Shown piece after piece: positions 55,815 through 64,000 of a stretch of 64,000 nt of DNA. The DNA lies in NCBI RefSeq assembly GCF_024453815.1, contig NZ_CP072934.1, forward strand, positions 1,798,001 through 1,862,000. Reading direction: 5' to 3'. The notes under the pieces are model-generated. The model did not search any database. It was not told the origin of the DNA and worked only from the letters and a program-made list of their open reading frames with translations. The stretch is from Corynebacterium pseudogenitalium (GTDB taxonomy: Bacteria > Actinomycetota > Actinomycetes > Mycobacteriales > Mycobacteriaceae). The position numbers were made by a program, and so were the translations under genes. Numbering within the stretch: the first letter of the stretch is position 1; the number at the start of each line of letters is the position of its first letter.

Positions 55815-57035
55815 TTAGACTTTTGGTGTGTCCCAGTCCCACGTCGGTGCGGCTTCATCCGCAAACGAATCCACACCCCACCCATCCAACTCAATCTCGG
55901 CAGCATCATCGCGATACCCCACCCGACCAGGCTCACACACCCACTGCTCACCACTGGCAAACCGGAAATACAACGTCGGACCAGGCTTGACCACACGGAT
56001 AAACCCATCCGTGACCAACGAATGACACCGCGAGCACAACGGCACCAAATTCTCCAAATCCGTGGTGCCGCCCTCGGCCCAATCCCGAATATGATGCATC
56101 TGTAAAAACCGCGTATGCCCACAGCCTGGCACCGCGCACTTATGCCCCCACATCCCTAGCAGCACCTGCACCTGCTTCGGGCTTGCCAAACGGCGTTTGC
56201 GCCCAAACCTAATCACCTGCCCCTGGGCGTCATAGAGCACACCCATCAAATCTGCATGATCTACCAAGTTGGCAAGCCGTGCGGCAGGCGCCGCCATGTG
56301 ATTCGGCAAAAATGCTCGCCCATCTGATGTCATATGCACCATCACCTGTGCCGCCGGCGCCATCGTGGCGTGTGTGGCGGCCCCGGTGCGCACCATGTGC
56401 ACCATCCCCATCAGTGATTGCAGCATCAACCGTGCCGGTGGCAGCCCGAAGGTCGAGCGCATCATCTGCGCATCCGCCTCATCCATCGCGTTGTCATCCG
56501 CATAGGCGTGTGCTCCTGCCCGCAGGGCTGCTTGAAAGGCCACACCGTCGGTAGCGTTCATGCAAAACCAGCCGCGTAGGTATTGGCCGTCTTCGCGGAT
56601 GGTCAGCCCGCAGTGTTCACCAGCATCCTGGGGTTGTTTGTCGGTGGGGGTTGCGCCTGCCAGGGCGTGTACGAGGCCTTGGTAGCCAGATTCGGCGGCT
56701 ATTTCTACGAGTTCGTGTTGGTTTGCCTCGGTGGCGTAGTCAAGCATGTAGCGCACACTGGTGTAGTCGATACTTCCTTGTCGCAGCGCGTCGAGGATGG
56801 TGGGAAAGCTTGTGAGTTTGCGTGCGACGGCGGCGTATTCGTAGGCGCGGGTGCGTTTCATTTTTAACACTCTGGCAAGCCATGCCCCGGTAGAAGCGCA
56901 GCCGTAGTGCTCGGCGAGGTTATGGGTGTCGAATTCGGCGATCGCGGTCAGTATTTCCGCGTGTGAGTATGCGAACAGGCGTGCGCTTTCAACGATGGTG
57001 TTGATGATGGTGTCGGCGTCGATGGTGGTGTGCAT
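55815..57035 (-). CDS. DUF222 / HNH endonuclease-domain protein (13E12 family)
   Basis: A 406-residue protein. The first ~250 residues are DUF222 (LAEHYGCASTGAWLARVLKMKRTRAYEYA ...). The C-terminal HNH nuclease fold is complete: CAVPGCGHTRFLQMHHIRDW, GGTTDLENLVPLCSRCHSLVT with the HH pair, Asn and Cys zinc ligands. This 13E12 family is multicopy in mycolate bacteria, and has mobile-element traits; native function unresolved. The start is close to palindrome array C (57121-57521), which lies upstream. Confidence 0.9.
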   Translation of the reverse strand: MHTTIDADTIINTIVESARLFAYSHAEILTAIAEFDTHNLAEHYGCASTGAWLARVLKMKRTRAYEYAAVARKLTSFPTILDALRQGSIDYTSVRYMLDYATEANQHELVEIAAESGYQGLVHALAGATPTDKQPQDAGEHCGLTIREDGQYLRGWFCMNATDGVAFQAALRAGAHAYADDNAMDEADAQMMRSTFGLPPARLMLQSLMGMVHMVRTGAATHATMAPAAQVMVHMTSDGRAFLPNHMAAPAARLANLVDHADLMGVLYDAQGQVIRFGRKRRLASPKQVQVLLGMWGHKCAVPGCGHTRFLQMHHIRDWAEGGTTDLENLVPLCSRCHSLVTDGFIRVVKPGPTLYFRFASGEQWVCEPGRVGYRDDAAEIELDGWGVDSFADEAAPTWDWDTPKV

Positions 57036-57120
57036 GGTTCCCCCTGGTGTCTTGGTTGTTTTTTAGTATACGTGTTCGAATGGTAGTGTCAAGAGGTTTA
57101 TCCAAATATTTGTTGATGGG

Positions 57121-57522
57121 TGTCCGCGCCGCGGACAGTGCGCGGGGTGCTTTGCGACGCCCGCCTTCGAGCACGGGTGTGTGGGTGGGTGTCCGCGCGG
57201 CGGACACCTTGATGCAATCGTTGGGGTCTTGAGCTGAACTCGCTCTGTCCGCGCCGCGGACTGTGAACAAGGCCGTCACAAAGGGCTCGAAGTGTCCGCG
57301 CCGCGGACAGCTCAAATCTCGACTCGCCCAATTGGCTTTCGCGCTCTGTCCGCGCCGCGGAATGCTACTGGAGTCGACTAAAGCTTCGTTGGAGTCCGCG
57401 CAGCGGACTGTGCGCGAGGTTGCTTTGCAATAACGGGTAAATTGTCCGCCCCGCGGAAACCTTACTTATTGAGAGGTGGGTTGAGCCAAGCTTCGCCAGC
57501 TGTTTGTCCGCCCCGCGGACAC
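57121..57522. repeat. Array C of 17-bp palindromes (TGTCCGC-NNN-GCGGACA)
   Basis: Eight copies at about 57121, 57190, 57246, 57293, 57347, 57393, 57443 and 57505. The spacers are GCC, GCG, GCA or CCC. Arms are exact in 57121, 57190, 57293 and 57505; the others have one or two changes (e.g. GCGGAAA at 57347 and 57443). Spacing ranges from about 46 to 69 bp. It fills the gap between the DUF222-HNH start and the lipoprotein stop, with no open gene. Confidence 0.88.
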
Positions 57523-57535
57523 CCTCATCAAACAA

Positions 57536-58384
57536 TCAGCATGCCGCAACCGGCAGCTGATCCAGCTGGCTCCGGAGCCGTTCCGCAACGGCGTTGGCCA
57601 TAGCTTGGCCGGTTTGGTAGCTGCCGTCGGCGGGGACAACGACCAAAGCCAATGCAACGTCCTGCCCAGCGGAATTTGACACGAGTCCCATCTGGCGCAC
57701 TTCGTATCCACCGGACGCCGAGGGTCCCCACCCGCCTTTGAACCGCGCATTGGGGAGCTGGCCGAGGCCGTAGTTTTGCCCGGCTACGATTTGCCCCATC
57801 AGTTCAAGGACGGGTACGGCGCCGCTCAGGCAGCTCAGATTGGACATGAAGGTGGATTCCTCGGCGGCGGTAAGCATGGTTTGGCCGAAGGTTGAGAACT
57901 CGGGGCGGATGCGTTCAGTGTTGATGGTTTTCGGTACGCCGCCGTCGCTGAGGACGGTGTCACCTGCGCCGGGTGGCAGGGCGTTCCAGAGTTGCAGTGC
58001 GGCGTCGTTGTCTGAGGCGGTGATCGCGGCGGGTGCTGCGAGCTGCGCGGTGTCGGGCGCCACGCGGTACGCGGCGACTGCGAGTGGGACTTTGATGGTG
58101 GACCAGGCTGGCATCGCTGGGTCGTCGCTGCTTCCTACGCCGCCCGCGGCGACGGCGACGGTGCCTCCGAACTGGTTGGCAACTTCGTCGGCGATAGTGG
58201 AGAGCAGCTTATCGACGCCCACTTCGCCCACCGGCTCGTCAACTGGTACAGGCGGCTGAGCGTTCGGGTGCGTTGTCGTTGAGGTGACGGTGATGGTCGG
58301 CGGGGCGTCGTTAGTGGGTGTCCCGCAGGCCCCGAGGGCGGTCACGGCGAGGAGGGCGCAGCATGCTCGTTTCACCTCCACCAC
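57536..58384 (-). CDS. Lipoprotein of the serine beta-lactamase / DD-peptidase fold
   Basis: A 282-residue exported protein: signal with lipobox ...VTALGAC (Cys20), a Thr/Pro-rich linker, then a penicillin-binding-protein-like fold. Motifs: S95-T-I-K98 (SxxK), S124-D-N126 (SDN) and K216-G-G218. Length and pattern match class A-like serine hydrolases of actinobacteria annotated as lipoproteins. I see no clear equivalent of the deacylating Glu166, so it may be a DD-peptidase-like or inactive relative rather than a beta-lactamase. GTG 58384 starts; GTG 58375 is an alternative. Confidence 0.78.
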   Translation of the reverse strand: MVEVKRACCALLAVTALGACGTPTNDAPPTITVTSTTTHPNAQPPVPVDEPVGEVGVDKLLSTIADEVANQFGGTVAVAAGGVGSSDDPAMPAWSTIKVPLAVAAYRVAPDTAQLAAPAAITASDNDAALQLWNALPPGAGDTVLSDGGVPKTINTERIRPEFSTFGQTMLTAAEESTFMSNLSCLSGAVPVLELMGQIVAGQNYGLGQLPNARFKGGWGPSASGGYEVRQMGLVSNSAGQDVALALVVVPADGSYQTGQAMANAVAERLRSQLDQLPVAAC

Positions 58385-58405
58385 CCTAGTGCCCTAGGCA
58401 CGAAA

Positions 58406-58430
58406 AAACCCGCACACGAGGTGCGGGTTT
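58406..58430. terminator. Hairpin terminator after rpmJ
   Basis: AAACCCGCAC, ACGAG loop, GTGCGGGTTT; symmetric with A and T tracts. It follows the rpmJ stop by 14 nt on the minus strand. Confidence 0.85.
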
Positions 58431-58444
58431 TCACGAGTGCTGAA

Positions 58445-58567
58445 TTAGCCCTGACGAGCCTTGAAGCGTGGCTCCTTCTTGTTCAGGACGTAAACCTTGC
58501 CACGGCGGCGCACAACCTGGGCGCCCGGCTTGTTCTTCAGCGACCGAAGCGACTTGCGGACCTTCAT
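58445..58567 (-). CDS. rpmJ: 50S ribosomal protein L36, zinc-free form
   Basis: A 40-residue protein starting [19 protein letters not shown] and ending in FKARQG. AGGAG is positioned 8 nt before ATG 58567. It lacks the Cys/His zinc ligands of the usual L36 (no CxxC), so this is the C-minus form, which in many bacteria is a paralogue used in zinc limitation. I see no Zur-like site upstream. It is followed by a terminator. Confidence 0.93.
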   Translation of the reverse strand: MKVRKSLRSLKNKPGAQVVRRRGKVYVLNKKEPRFKARQG

Positions 58568-58681
58568 CGGGCGCTCCTTTCTAATCGAGGATCTTCATCT
58601 TCGTGCGACCACTGGAAACAGTCTGGTCGCGACACGTCGCGTTATATTACCCCATCACGTGGGGAAACCAAAACGCCGGTG

Positions 58682-60043
58682 CTACTTGGTGTAGCGTTGC
58701 TCCATTTCCGACGCCACTTCGTCCAGACTCCGGTTCATTGTTTCGGGGACGAAGTAGCGGACGAATCCTGCTGCAAGGATGCCACAGATGATGAAGATGG
58801 AGAAGGTGGCGGTGGCGGAGAGGGCGTCGACAAGTGGGAGGAAGAACTGGGCGACGATCCAGTTCATGACCCACAGTGCGAGTCCTGCGAGGCCCATGCC
58901 GGCGCCGCGGATTTGTGGCGGGACCAGCTCAGAGATAAGCAGCCAGGTCGTGGGCGAAACTGCTGCTTGCTGCGACGCAATGAACAGCGCCATGCAGGCG
59001 AGTGAGACCCACGCGAGTGCGGCGTTGTTTTCCGCGGCACGGTACGTGAGCGTGAGCGCGAAGAGGAAGATGACGTTGCTGCTCAGGCCGATGAGCAGTA
59101 GTCGTTTGCGGCCGATCCTGTCGATGACCTGCAGTCCGACCCAGCACGCGACGACGGAGACGAGCCCGATCACCATAGAGGTGTAGACGGCGTTTTCGGT
59201 GGAGAGGCCGACTTTGTTCATCATCGTTGGCGCGAAGTAGACGATGGCGTTCACGCCCGTGACCTGCTGCGTGATGCCGAGCAGCGCGGCGATCAGCACG
59301 GTCATGCGTAGCCACCGAACGTTGCGTAGGCGTGCCCACTCGCCGCCGCGCTGGGCGCGAAGCTCGGCGTCTTCGGTGGTTTCGAGGGTGAGTTCTTCGC
59401 GGGTCATGCCGACGCGGTCGCCGATGGTGAGGGCTGCGTCGATACGCTGGTGGCGGGCGAGCCACAGGGGTGTTTCAGGCAGGAATGCCATGCCGACGGC
59501 CAGCGCGGCTCCGGGCACTGCGGCGAGTCCAAGCATCAGCTGCCAGCTGCCGGTGGACGCAAGCACCGAGTTCACGGAGTACGCGAGCAGCTGCCCCACC
59601 ACAATCATCAGCGTGTTCAGTGACACCATCTTGCCGCGCACCCGGGCGGGCACCATCTCCGAGATGTACATCGGCGCCACGATAGACACTCCGCCGACGC
59701 CGACCCCTAAGAACGTTCGGGCCGCCGCGAGTGCTTCCACCGACCCCGCAAGCGCGCACCACAGCGAGCCCGCAATGAACACGAGGCCGCCCATTATTAA
59801 GGTGCGTTTGCGCCCGAGCCTGTCCGCGACCGACCCGCCGCTGAGCGCGCCGACTGCTGCGCCGACGAGCAACATCGAGGTCACAAGCCCTTCTTGCCCT
59901 GGCGTGAGCTGGAATTCGGGGGTGATGTAGAGCAGCGCGCCGCTCATCACGCCGGTGTCGTAGCCGAAGAGCAGCCCGCCCAGCGCGGCGACGCCCGCAA
60001 CTTTCCGGACGTAGCTTCGTTGGGCAGTGGTGAGTTGTTGCAT
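58682..60043 (-). CDS. MFS sugar transporter (sugar porter family)
   Basis: A 453-residue 12-helix permease. Family marks: [14 protein letters not shown] in TM1, DRLGRKR between TM2 and 3, [12 protein letters not shown] after TM6, [15 protein letters not shown] in TM7, [12 protein letters not shown] and the end [11 protein letters not shown]. Similar to corynebacterial inositol/glucose permeases of the IolT type; actual sugar unknown. ATG 60043 ([11 protein letters not shown]) is preferred; ATG 60052 adds three residues. Divergent from nadE (36 nt). Confidence 0.9.
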   Translation of the reverse strand: MQQLTTAQRSYVRKVAGVAALGGLLFGYDTGVMSGALLYITPEFQLTPGQEGLVTSMLLVGAAVGALSGGSVADRLGRKRTLIMGGLVFIAGSLWCALAGSVEALAAARTFLGVGVGGVSIVAPMYISEMVPARVRGKMVSLNTLMIVVGQLLAYSVNSVLASTGSWQLMLGLAAVPGAALAVGMAFLPETPLWLARHQRIDAALTIGDRVGMTREELTLETTEDAELRAQRGGEWARLRNVRWLRMTVLIAALLGITQQVTGVNAIVYFAPTMMNKVGLSTENAVYTSMVIGLVSVVACWVGLQVIDRIGRKRLLLIGLSSNVIFLFALTLTYRAAENNAALAWVSLACMALFIASQQAAVSPTTWLLISELVPPQIRGAGMGLAGLALWVMNWIVAQFFLPLVDALSATATFSIFIICGILAAGFVRYFVPETMNRSLDEVASEMEQRYTK

Positions 60044-60065
60044 GCATACCAATATGCACCGTGGG

Positions 60066-60071
60066 TACGCT
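60066..60071 (+). promoter_or_regulatory. -10 hexamer of nadE
   Basis: TACGCT ends 7 nt before ATG 60079; the GTG at 60061 in the same frame is therefore not the start. Confidence 0.55.
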
Positions 60072-60078
60072 GGTTCCT

Positions 60079-60927
60079 ATGTCTCGGCCAGATTCACCGC
60101 AAGTTAGCAGCAAACAGCAAGAGATCATCGACACGCTCGGGGTCCAACCTTCGATTGATCCCGCGCGAGAAATTGAGCGCCGCGTCGCATTCCTCTGTGA
60201 CTACGCCCGCTCCGCCTCCTCAGCAGGTTTCGTGCTCGGCATTTCCGGGGGCCAGGACTCGACGCTCGCAGGTCGCCTCGCACAGATCGCTGTCGAGCGG
60301 CTGCGGGACTCGGGTGTCGACGCCCACTTCCTCGCCGTCCGCCTCCCCCACGGTGTCCAAGTCGACGAGGACGACGCCCAGTTGGCGCTCCGCTTCATCG
60401 AACCGGATGAAACGGTGACCGTCGACATCGCACCTGCAACGAAAGCGCTCAGCGACGAGGCCGCTGACGCGTTGGGGGCGCCCCTCAGCGACTTCAACAA
60501 GGGCAACGTGAAGGCCCGACTTCGGATGGTGGCGCAGTACGCGCTTGCTGGCGAGCGCAACCTCCTGGTCATCGGCACTGACCACGCGGCGGAAAACGTC
60601 ACCGGTTTCTTCACCAAGTTCGGCGATGGCGCCGCCGACCTCACCCCCCTCGCCGGCCTCAACAAACGCCAAGGCGCCGCCCTCCTCCGCGAGCTCGGCG
60701 CCGACCCTCGCCTCTGGGAGAAAGTCCCCACCGCCGACCTGGAAGAGGACCGCCCGGCGCTGCCCGACGAGGAAGCACTCGGCGTGACCTACCAGCACAT
60801 CGACGACTACCTCGAAGGCAAGCCCGTTCCGTCCGCGGCGGCGGAACGCATCGAGCACCTGTGGCGCATCGGCCAGCACAAACGACACCTGCCACCAGGG
60901 CCAGATTCCTCCTGGTGGAAGGCTTAG
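60079..60927 (+). CDS. nadE: Ammonia-dependent NAD+ synthetase
   Basis: A 282-residue enzyme adenylating and amidating nicotinate adenine dinucleotide to NAD with ammonia; no glutaminase domain is fused, so it uses free ammonia. P-loop G-I-S-G-G-Q-D-S at 54-61, followed by [14 protein letters not shown] and [26 protein letters not shown]. The C-terminus is complete ([13 protein letters not shown]). Leaderless. Converges on the kinase-like gene with stops overlapping at 60924-60927. Confidence 0.95.
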   Translation: MSRPDSPQVSSKQQEIIDTLGVQPSIDPAREIERRVAFLCDYARSASSAGFVLGISGGQDSTLAGRLAQIAVERLRDSGVDAHFLAVRLPHGVQVDEDDAQLALRFIEPDETVTVDIAPATKALSDEAADALGAPLSDFNKGNVKARLRMVAQYALAGERNLLVIGTDHAAENVTGFFTKFGDGAADLTPLAGLNKRQGAALLRELGADPRLWEKVPTADLEEDRPALPDEEALGVTYQHIDDYLEGKPVPSAAAERIEHLWRIGQHKRHLPPGPDSSWWKA

Positions 60928-61679
60928 CCCGTCACATCTAACGTCGCTTGCGCGGCGTTGGCAAGCTCCCCCGCGTACGCCGGGCCGTGCGTCAACGCGT
61001 GCACGGCCAACGGGTGAAGCTGATGCACCGGGATGCGCCGACGCCAGTCCTCCCCCAGGCTTGCCCGCGACTCGTAGCCCGCAAGGATATCTTCCAAAAA
61101 CGGCGCGCCGAACAACGCCAGCATCGCGATGTCCGTCAACGGGTGCCCACCGTGCGCCGCCGGGTCAATGAACCGCGGGCCCGACTCGTCGAAGAGCAGG
61201 TTGCCCGCCCAAAGATCCCCGTGGATACGCGCCAGCGGGGCCTCCTCATCCTCCTCAACGAGCGCAGCGCAGGCGCGTTCCACGAGCTCTAGCTGCTGCT
61301 TCGAAATATTTCCCGCCACATGTGCGCTCCTAGCGAACGGCAGCACGCGCTGCTCGGTATAAAACTTCGCCCACCGCTGCTCCGGCACGCAGTCCTGCTC
61401 AACCCGGCCGATGAAGTTCGGGCCATCCCACCCGGTCGGCGGCGCACCGAAGGCTTCAGCGCCCATCGCGTGGATCTTCGCCAGCTCCTCCCCCGCCCGG
61501 CGCGCCGCGTCACGAGTGGGCCGCACGGTCTCGACACGTTCTATTCGCAGCGTCCGCTGCTCCTCGTCCACGCCGCAGACCTCCACGACTGCGTCGCTGC
61601 CCTCGCGCAGCCAGCGCAGCCCCGCCGCCTCGCTGCTCGCCTGGCCCGGCGCGATACAACGCTTACTGAAATCACTCAA
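60924..61679 (-). CDS. Fructosamine kinase-family protein
   Basis: A 251-residue aminoglycoside-phosphotransferase-fold kinase of the fructosamine/ketosamine 3-kinase family: catalytic loop [13 protein letters not shown] and metal-binding [22 protein letters not shown]. Predicted to phosphorylate ketosamine adducts on proteins and start deglycation. I choose TTG 61679, which has GGAGG at a 6-nt gap; ATG 61697 is the longer alternative. It overlaps the end of ogt by 8 bp. Confidence 0.85.
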   Translation of the reverse strand: MSDFSKRCIAPGQASSEAAGLRWLREGSDAVVEVCGVDEEQRTLRIERVETVRPTRDAARRAGEELAKIHAMGAEAFGAPPTGWDGPNFIGRVEQDCVPEQRWAKFYTEQRVLPFARSAHVAGNISKQQLELVERACAALVEEDEEAPLARIHGDLWAGNLLFDESGPRFIDPAAHGGHPLTDIAMLALFGAPFLEDILAGYESRASLGEDWRRRIPVHQLHPLAVHALTHGPAYAGELANAAQATLDVTG

Positions 61680-62154
61680 GGTGGCCCTCCAATGCAAGCA
61701 AAAATCGCTTCATATCTTCCCCACCACGGTAGCGCCCGAGGTGGCCATCGCTACGCACGACCCGGTGACACGGAATGAGCAGCGGCAGCGGATTTTTCTC
61801 GCAGGCAGTGCCGACGGCACGCACCGCCCCCGGATTATCGACGTCCACCGCTAGCCCCTTATACGTCGTCACCTCGCCGAACGGCACGTGTTGGAGCGCG
61901 TCCAGCACCTTCGTCCGAAACGGCGGGAGGCCTTCAAGGTCGAGCGGGACATCGAAAGACGTTCGTGTCCCGGCAAAGTACTCCTCGAGCTGCCCGCGGA
62001 CGGCACCAATCGGTCCCGGGCGCGCGCCTGTGGCGTGGATTACCTCAGCGGGGTCGTCCGTCGGCAACGCGATCCGGCGTACTCCGCGGGGCGAAACGAC
62101 AACCGTCAGTGTTCCGACCTGCGTCTCGACGGTAGCGAACGATGTTGCATACAT
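61672..62154 (-). CDS. ogt: Methylated-DNA--protein-cysteine methyltransferase
   Basis: A 160-residue suicide DNA repair protein removing O6-alkyl groups from guanine. The acceptor is Cys129 in LLIPCHRVVRSDG, preceded by VPFGEVTTYKGLA and followed by GRYRGGEDMKRFLL. It lacks the Ada-type N-terminal Zn domain, as Ogt proteins do. Divergent from the pseudouridine synthase gene with only 35 bp between starts. Confidence 0.95.
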   Translation of the reverse strand: MYATSFATVETQVGTLTVVVSPRGVRRIALPTDDPAEVIHATGARPGPIGAVRGQLEEYFAGTRTSFDVPLDLEGLPPFRTKVLDALQHVPFGEVTTYKGLAVDVDNPGAVRAVGTACEKNPLPLLIPCHRVVRSDGHLGRYRGGEDMKRFLLALEGHLE

Positions 62155-62176
62155 GGCACCAGTACTAGCACCTTGC

Positions 62177-62182
62177 TATGGT
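62177..62182 (+). promoter_or_regulatory. -10 hexamer of the RluA-type gene
   Basis: TATGGT ends 7 nt before ATG 62190. Confidence 0.5.
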
Positions 62183-62189
62183 GCCAGCC

Positions 62190-63053
62190 ATGACCACCTA
62201 CATTCCCCCACCCGGATACACGGCGATCACGGTCCCGGAGGACCACGATGGGCGGCGGATACACAAGTTCCTCGCCGGCCACACCACGTGCCCCGCGACC
62301 ATGCTGTTCAAACTCGCACGCAAGGGGGCGTTGCGGGTCAACCAGAAACGAATCAAGCAGGATCACCGCGTCCGTGGCGGGGACGTGATCACGTTGCCGG
62401 GTGAGTTCTGTAAGGAAGCGAAGAGGGCGTCGAAAAGTAAGAACCATGGGTTTGAGATGCTGTGAGAGGGGCCGACGGCGCTGGTAGTAAATAAGCCGGC
62501 GGGGGTGCCGGTGCATGCGGGGACAGGGACGCGGCGCGGCGTCATCGAGCGGATCCGTGACGTGTACCCCGACGCTGAGCTTGCGCACCGCATCGATAAG
62601 GAGACGTCAGGGGCGCTGCTGATTGCGCTGAATCACGCGGAGCTACGCCACCTGCAACGAGCCTTCCGCGAGCAGAACGTGATCCGCATCTACCGCGCGG
62701 TCGTGGAGGGACGCTGGGCGGGCGCGCGCGACGTAAAGGCCCCGATCGCGCGAACACCGAAAACCATGGTCGTAAGCGCCGACGGCGACGACGCCCACAC
62801 ACGATTCCGCCGCGTGGAAAACCGCGGGCCGAACACGCTCGTCGAGGCCGAGCTCATTACTGGACGACGCCACCAAATCCGCGTGCACGCCGCCCACGAA
62901 AGCCACCCCATCATCGGCGACCGCGCGTACGGCTCCCGCACGAGCGCGCAGCGCATGTTCCTGCACGCCTACCGGCTGGAGTTCACGCTGCGTAACAGCG
63001 AGCGCGTCGTGGTGACGGCGCCGGTCCGGGAACACAAAAACCGCAGGTCTTAA
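62190..63053 (+). pseudogene. RluA-family pseudouridine synthase interrupted by an in-frame TGA
   Basis: One frame carries both an S4 RNA-binding part (DDHDGRRIHKFLAGH ... ARKGALRVNQKRIKQDHRVRGG) and the RluC/D catalytic part (LVVNKPAGVPVHAG ... AHRIDKETSGALLIAL with the catalytic Asp, GRRHQIRVH). They are separated by a single TGA at 62463-62465 between FEML and EGPTALVV; no frameshift is needed. Either a premature stop has inactivated the gene or the two parts are made separately (GTG 62505 has no clear ribosome site and lacks the first catalytic strand). A sequencing error is possible. Confidence 0.8.
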
Positions 63054-63070
63054 GCAACCTGCGGTCTTTT
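63040..63070 (+). terminator. Terminator overlapping the stop of the RluA-type gene
   Basis: ACCGCAGGT (63040-63048) and ACCTGCGGT (63057-63065), followed by CTTTT; the TAA stop lies in the loop. Confidence 0.8.
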
Positions 63071-63073
63071 CTG

Positions 63074-63146
63074 TGGAGCTAACGGGATTCGAACCCGTGA
63101 CCCCCACACTGCCAGTGTGGTGCGCTACCAACTGCGCCATAGCCCC
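63074..63146 (-). tRNA. tRNA-Ala (anticodon GGC)
   Basis: On the minus strand: acceptor GGGGCTA/TAGCTCC, D stem GCGC/GCGC, anticodon stem CCACA/TGTGG with loop CTGGCAG (anticodon GGC), T stem ACGGG/CCCGT with TTCGAAT. Confidence 0.94.
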
Positions 63147-63189
63147 GCGCACGCTAAAACACGCGTAGGAGTCAGTTTATACCGTGCGT

Positions 63190-64000
63190 TTAATGCGAGG
63201 CAAATGCGACCGGGGCTGCCCGGAGGACCATGATGCTCAGCGGTGGGACAGTAACGTCGCCGTGTGAAGTGAGTGCTCGTGGCGTCTCGTAGACGTCCGT
63301 TGCCTGGATCATCACTTCGTACTCACCGGTTGGCAGCGGCGCCTGCCACGGTTCCGTCGCGGCGTTCACGTACACGAAGGCGTCGCGATTGCCTGGGAAT
63401 GCATTTTTCACGGTGTAGCCAACATGATTCATGTGCACGTTGTCAGCACCAGCAACGATTCCGTGCGTGTACTTGCTGTTAATCGCCTCATAACTCGGCA
63501 GGCGCATGAAGTCGTAGCGCTTGCGGAACGCGTTCAGGTCGCGGAAGAACTGCACGTGCTTTGCAAACTGAGCTGCTCTGTCGTAGTCGAGCGCGTTGAC
63601 CTCATCTGGCGACTTGTACGAGTTGTGGTCGCCCGCCTTCGTGCGCAGAAACTCCTGCCCCGCATGAATGAACACTGCTCCGTTGGCCAAGTACTGCGTG
63701 GCCGTAGCGAGTGCATGACGCCGCGCGATTTCCTCATCAGACGCGTGCGGCATGCTGCCCTTGAGCTTGTCGAACATCGTGTAGTTATCGTGGGCCTCGT
63801 TGTACACCACGGACTGCTCCGGACCCAGGTAGTCCCGCACGTGCTGGGCACCCTTGATGTTGTTCAGCAGGTCCCAAGAACGATGCTCCTGATCCGCGCC
63901 GTTTACAAAGCCAGCATGCTCCAACTCAAAGTTGGAGCCCTTGACGGTGTCGCGGTAGTGATCATTGAAGAACGCGATACCCGGCAGCTTGTCGGCGTTC
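63190..64000 (-). CDS. Type I pullulanase / debranching-type glycosyl hydrolase, C-terminal part
   Basis: The gene runs past the end of the window; 270 C-terminal residues are seen. GH13 barrel end: YNEAHDNYTMFDKLKGSM with the conserved HDN, ATQYLANGAVFIHAGQEFLRTK, HNSYKSPDEVNALDYDR, typical of pullulanase type I acting on alpha-1,6 links of glycogen or pullulan. A C-terminal beta domain follows (VHMNHVGYTVKNAFPGNRDAF, ending LRAAPVAFASH). No signal peptide can be judged because the N-terminus is missing. Confidence 0.85.
   Translation of the reverse strand, partial: NADKLPGIAFFNDHYRDTVKGSNFELEHAGFVNGADQEHRSWDLLNNIKGAQHVRDYLGPEQSVVYNEAHDNYTMFDKLKGSMPHASDEEIARRHALATATQYLANGAVFIHAGQEFLRTKAGDHNSYKSPDEVNALDYDRAAQFAKHVQFFRDLNAFRKRYDFMRLPSYEAINSKYTHGIVAGADNVHMNHVGYTVKNAFPGNRDAFVYVNAATEPWQAPLPTGEYEVMIQATDVYETPRALTSHGDVTVPPLSIMVLRAAPVAFASH

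Overview
The window looks like a chromosomal segment of a Corynebacterium (Mycobacteriales). GC is high. The mycolate reductase gene cmrA sits beside orn, gntR1 lies inside a ctaD-nrdF-nrdE-nrdI-nrdH cluster, and a crtB-crtI carotenoid pair is present. Many genes have a TANNNT -10 hexamer only 6-8 nt before the start codon, the pattern of leaderless transcription. I do not assign a species.

Layout: (1) 1-14.2 kb is mostly housekeeping: the end of etfA, a cytochrome b561-like membrane protein with three cytoplasmic peptide repeats, an aldo/keto reductase, and a block in the same order as M. tuberculosis Rv2465c-Rv2478c (rpiB, mycothiol-linked DsbA-like protein, pepN, mscS insertion, glbO, an unknown, thioesterase, ettA, ssb), then a CopD-CtaG fusion. 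(2) 14.3-15.5 kb holds an array of GC-rich palindromes with a 135-bp tandem repeat, next to an IS3-like remnant. (3) 15.6-21.1 kb is a complete deoxyribonucleoside catabolic operon: SorC/DeoR regulator, deoD, MFS permease, deoC and a phosphopentomutase-like enzyme. (4) 21.2-27.2 kb is accessory in character: tRNA-Arg, a Panacea/Doc toxin-antitoxin pair, a membrane protein with a winged-helix partner, then cmrA-orn, tRNA-His, and an AT-richer patch with orphan genes and an IS256 fragment. (5) 27.2-31.2 kb has an L,D-transpeptidase, tRNA-Lys, pncA, bcp, tRNA-Leu and a second palindrome array. (6) 31.2-42.3 kb matches the Rv1342c-Rv1329c order (DUF3817, rdgB, rph, MBL hydrolase, murI, rhomboid, DUF2017, clpS, pncB, dinG), followed by a PTH2 protein and serB. 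(7) 42.3-49.7 kb carries ctaD, nrdF, gntR1 and nrdHIE, with a pair of NrdR-like boxes upstream of nrdH. (8) 49.7-57.5 kb has crtB-crtI, a 1205-residue surface protein with three trypsin-like modules, a DUF222/HNH protein and a third palindrome array. (9) 57.5-64 kb has a beta-lactamase-fold lipoprotein, rpmJ (zinc-free form), a sugar MFS permease, nadE, a fructosamine-kinase-like protein, ogt, an RluA-type pseudouridine synthase interrupted by an in-frame TGA, tRNA-Ala and the end of a pullulanase-type gene.

Functional links: the deo operon turns deoxyribonucleosides into acetaldehyde and glyceraldehyde-3-phosphate. pncA and pncB recycle nicotinamide and nadE completes NAD. nrdHIE plus nrdF form a class Ib ribonucleotide reductase. 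The most unusual signals are the dispersed 17-bp palindrome TGTCCGC-NNN-GCGGACA, arrayed three times in intergenic DNA and found singly inside two genes, the triple-trypsin-module surface protein, and the Panacea/Doc pair.
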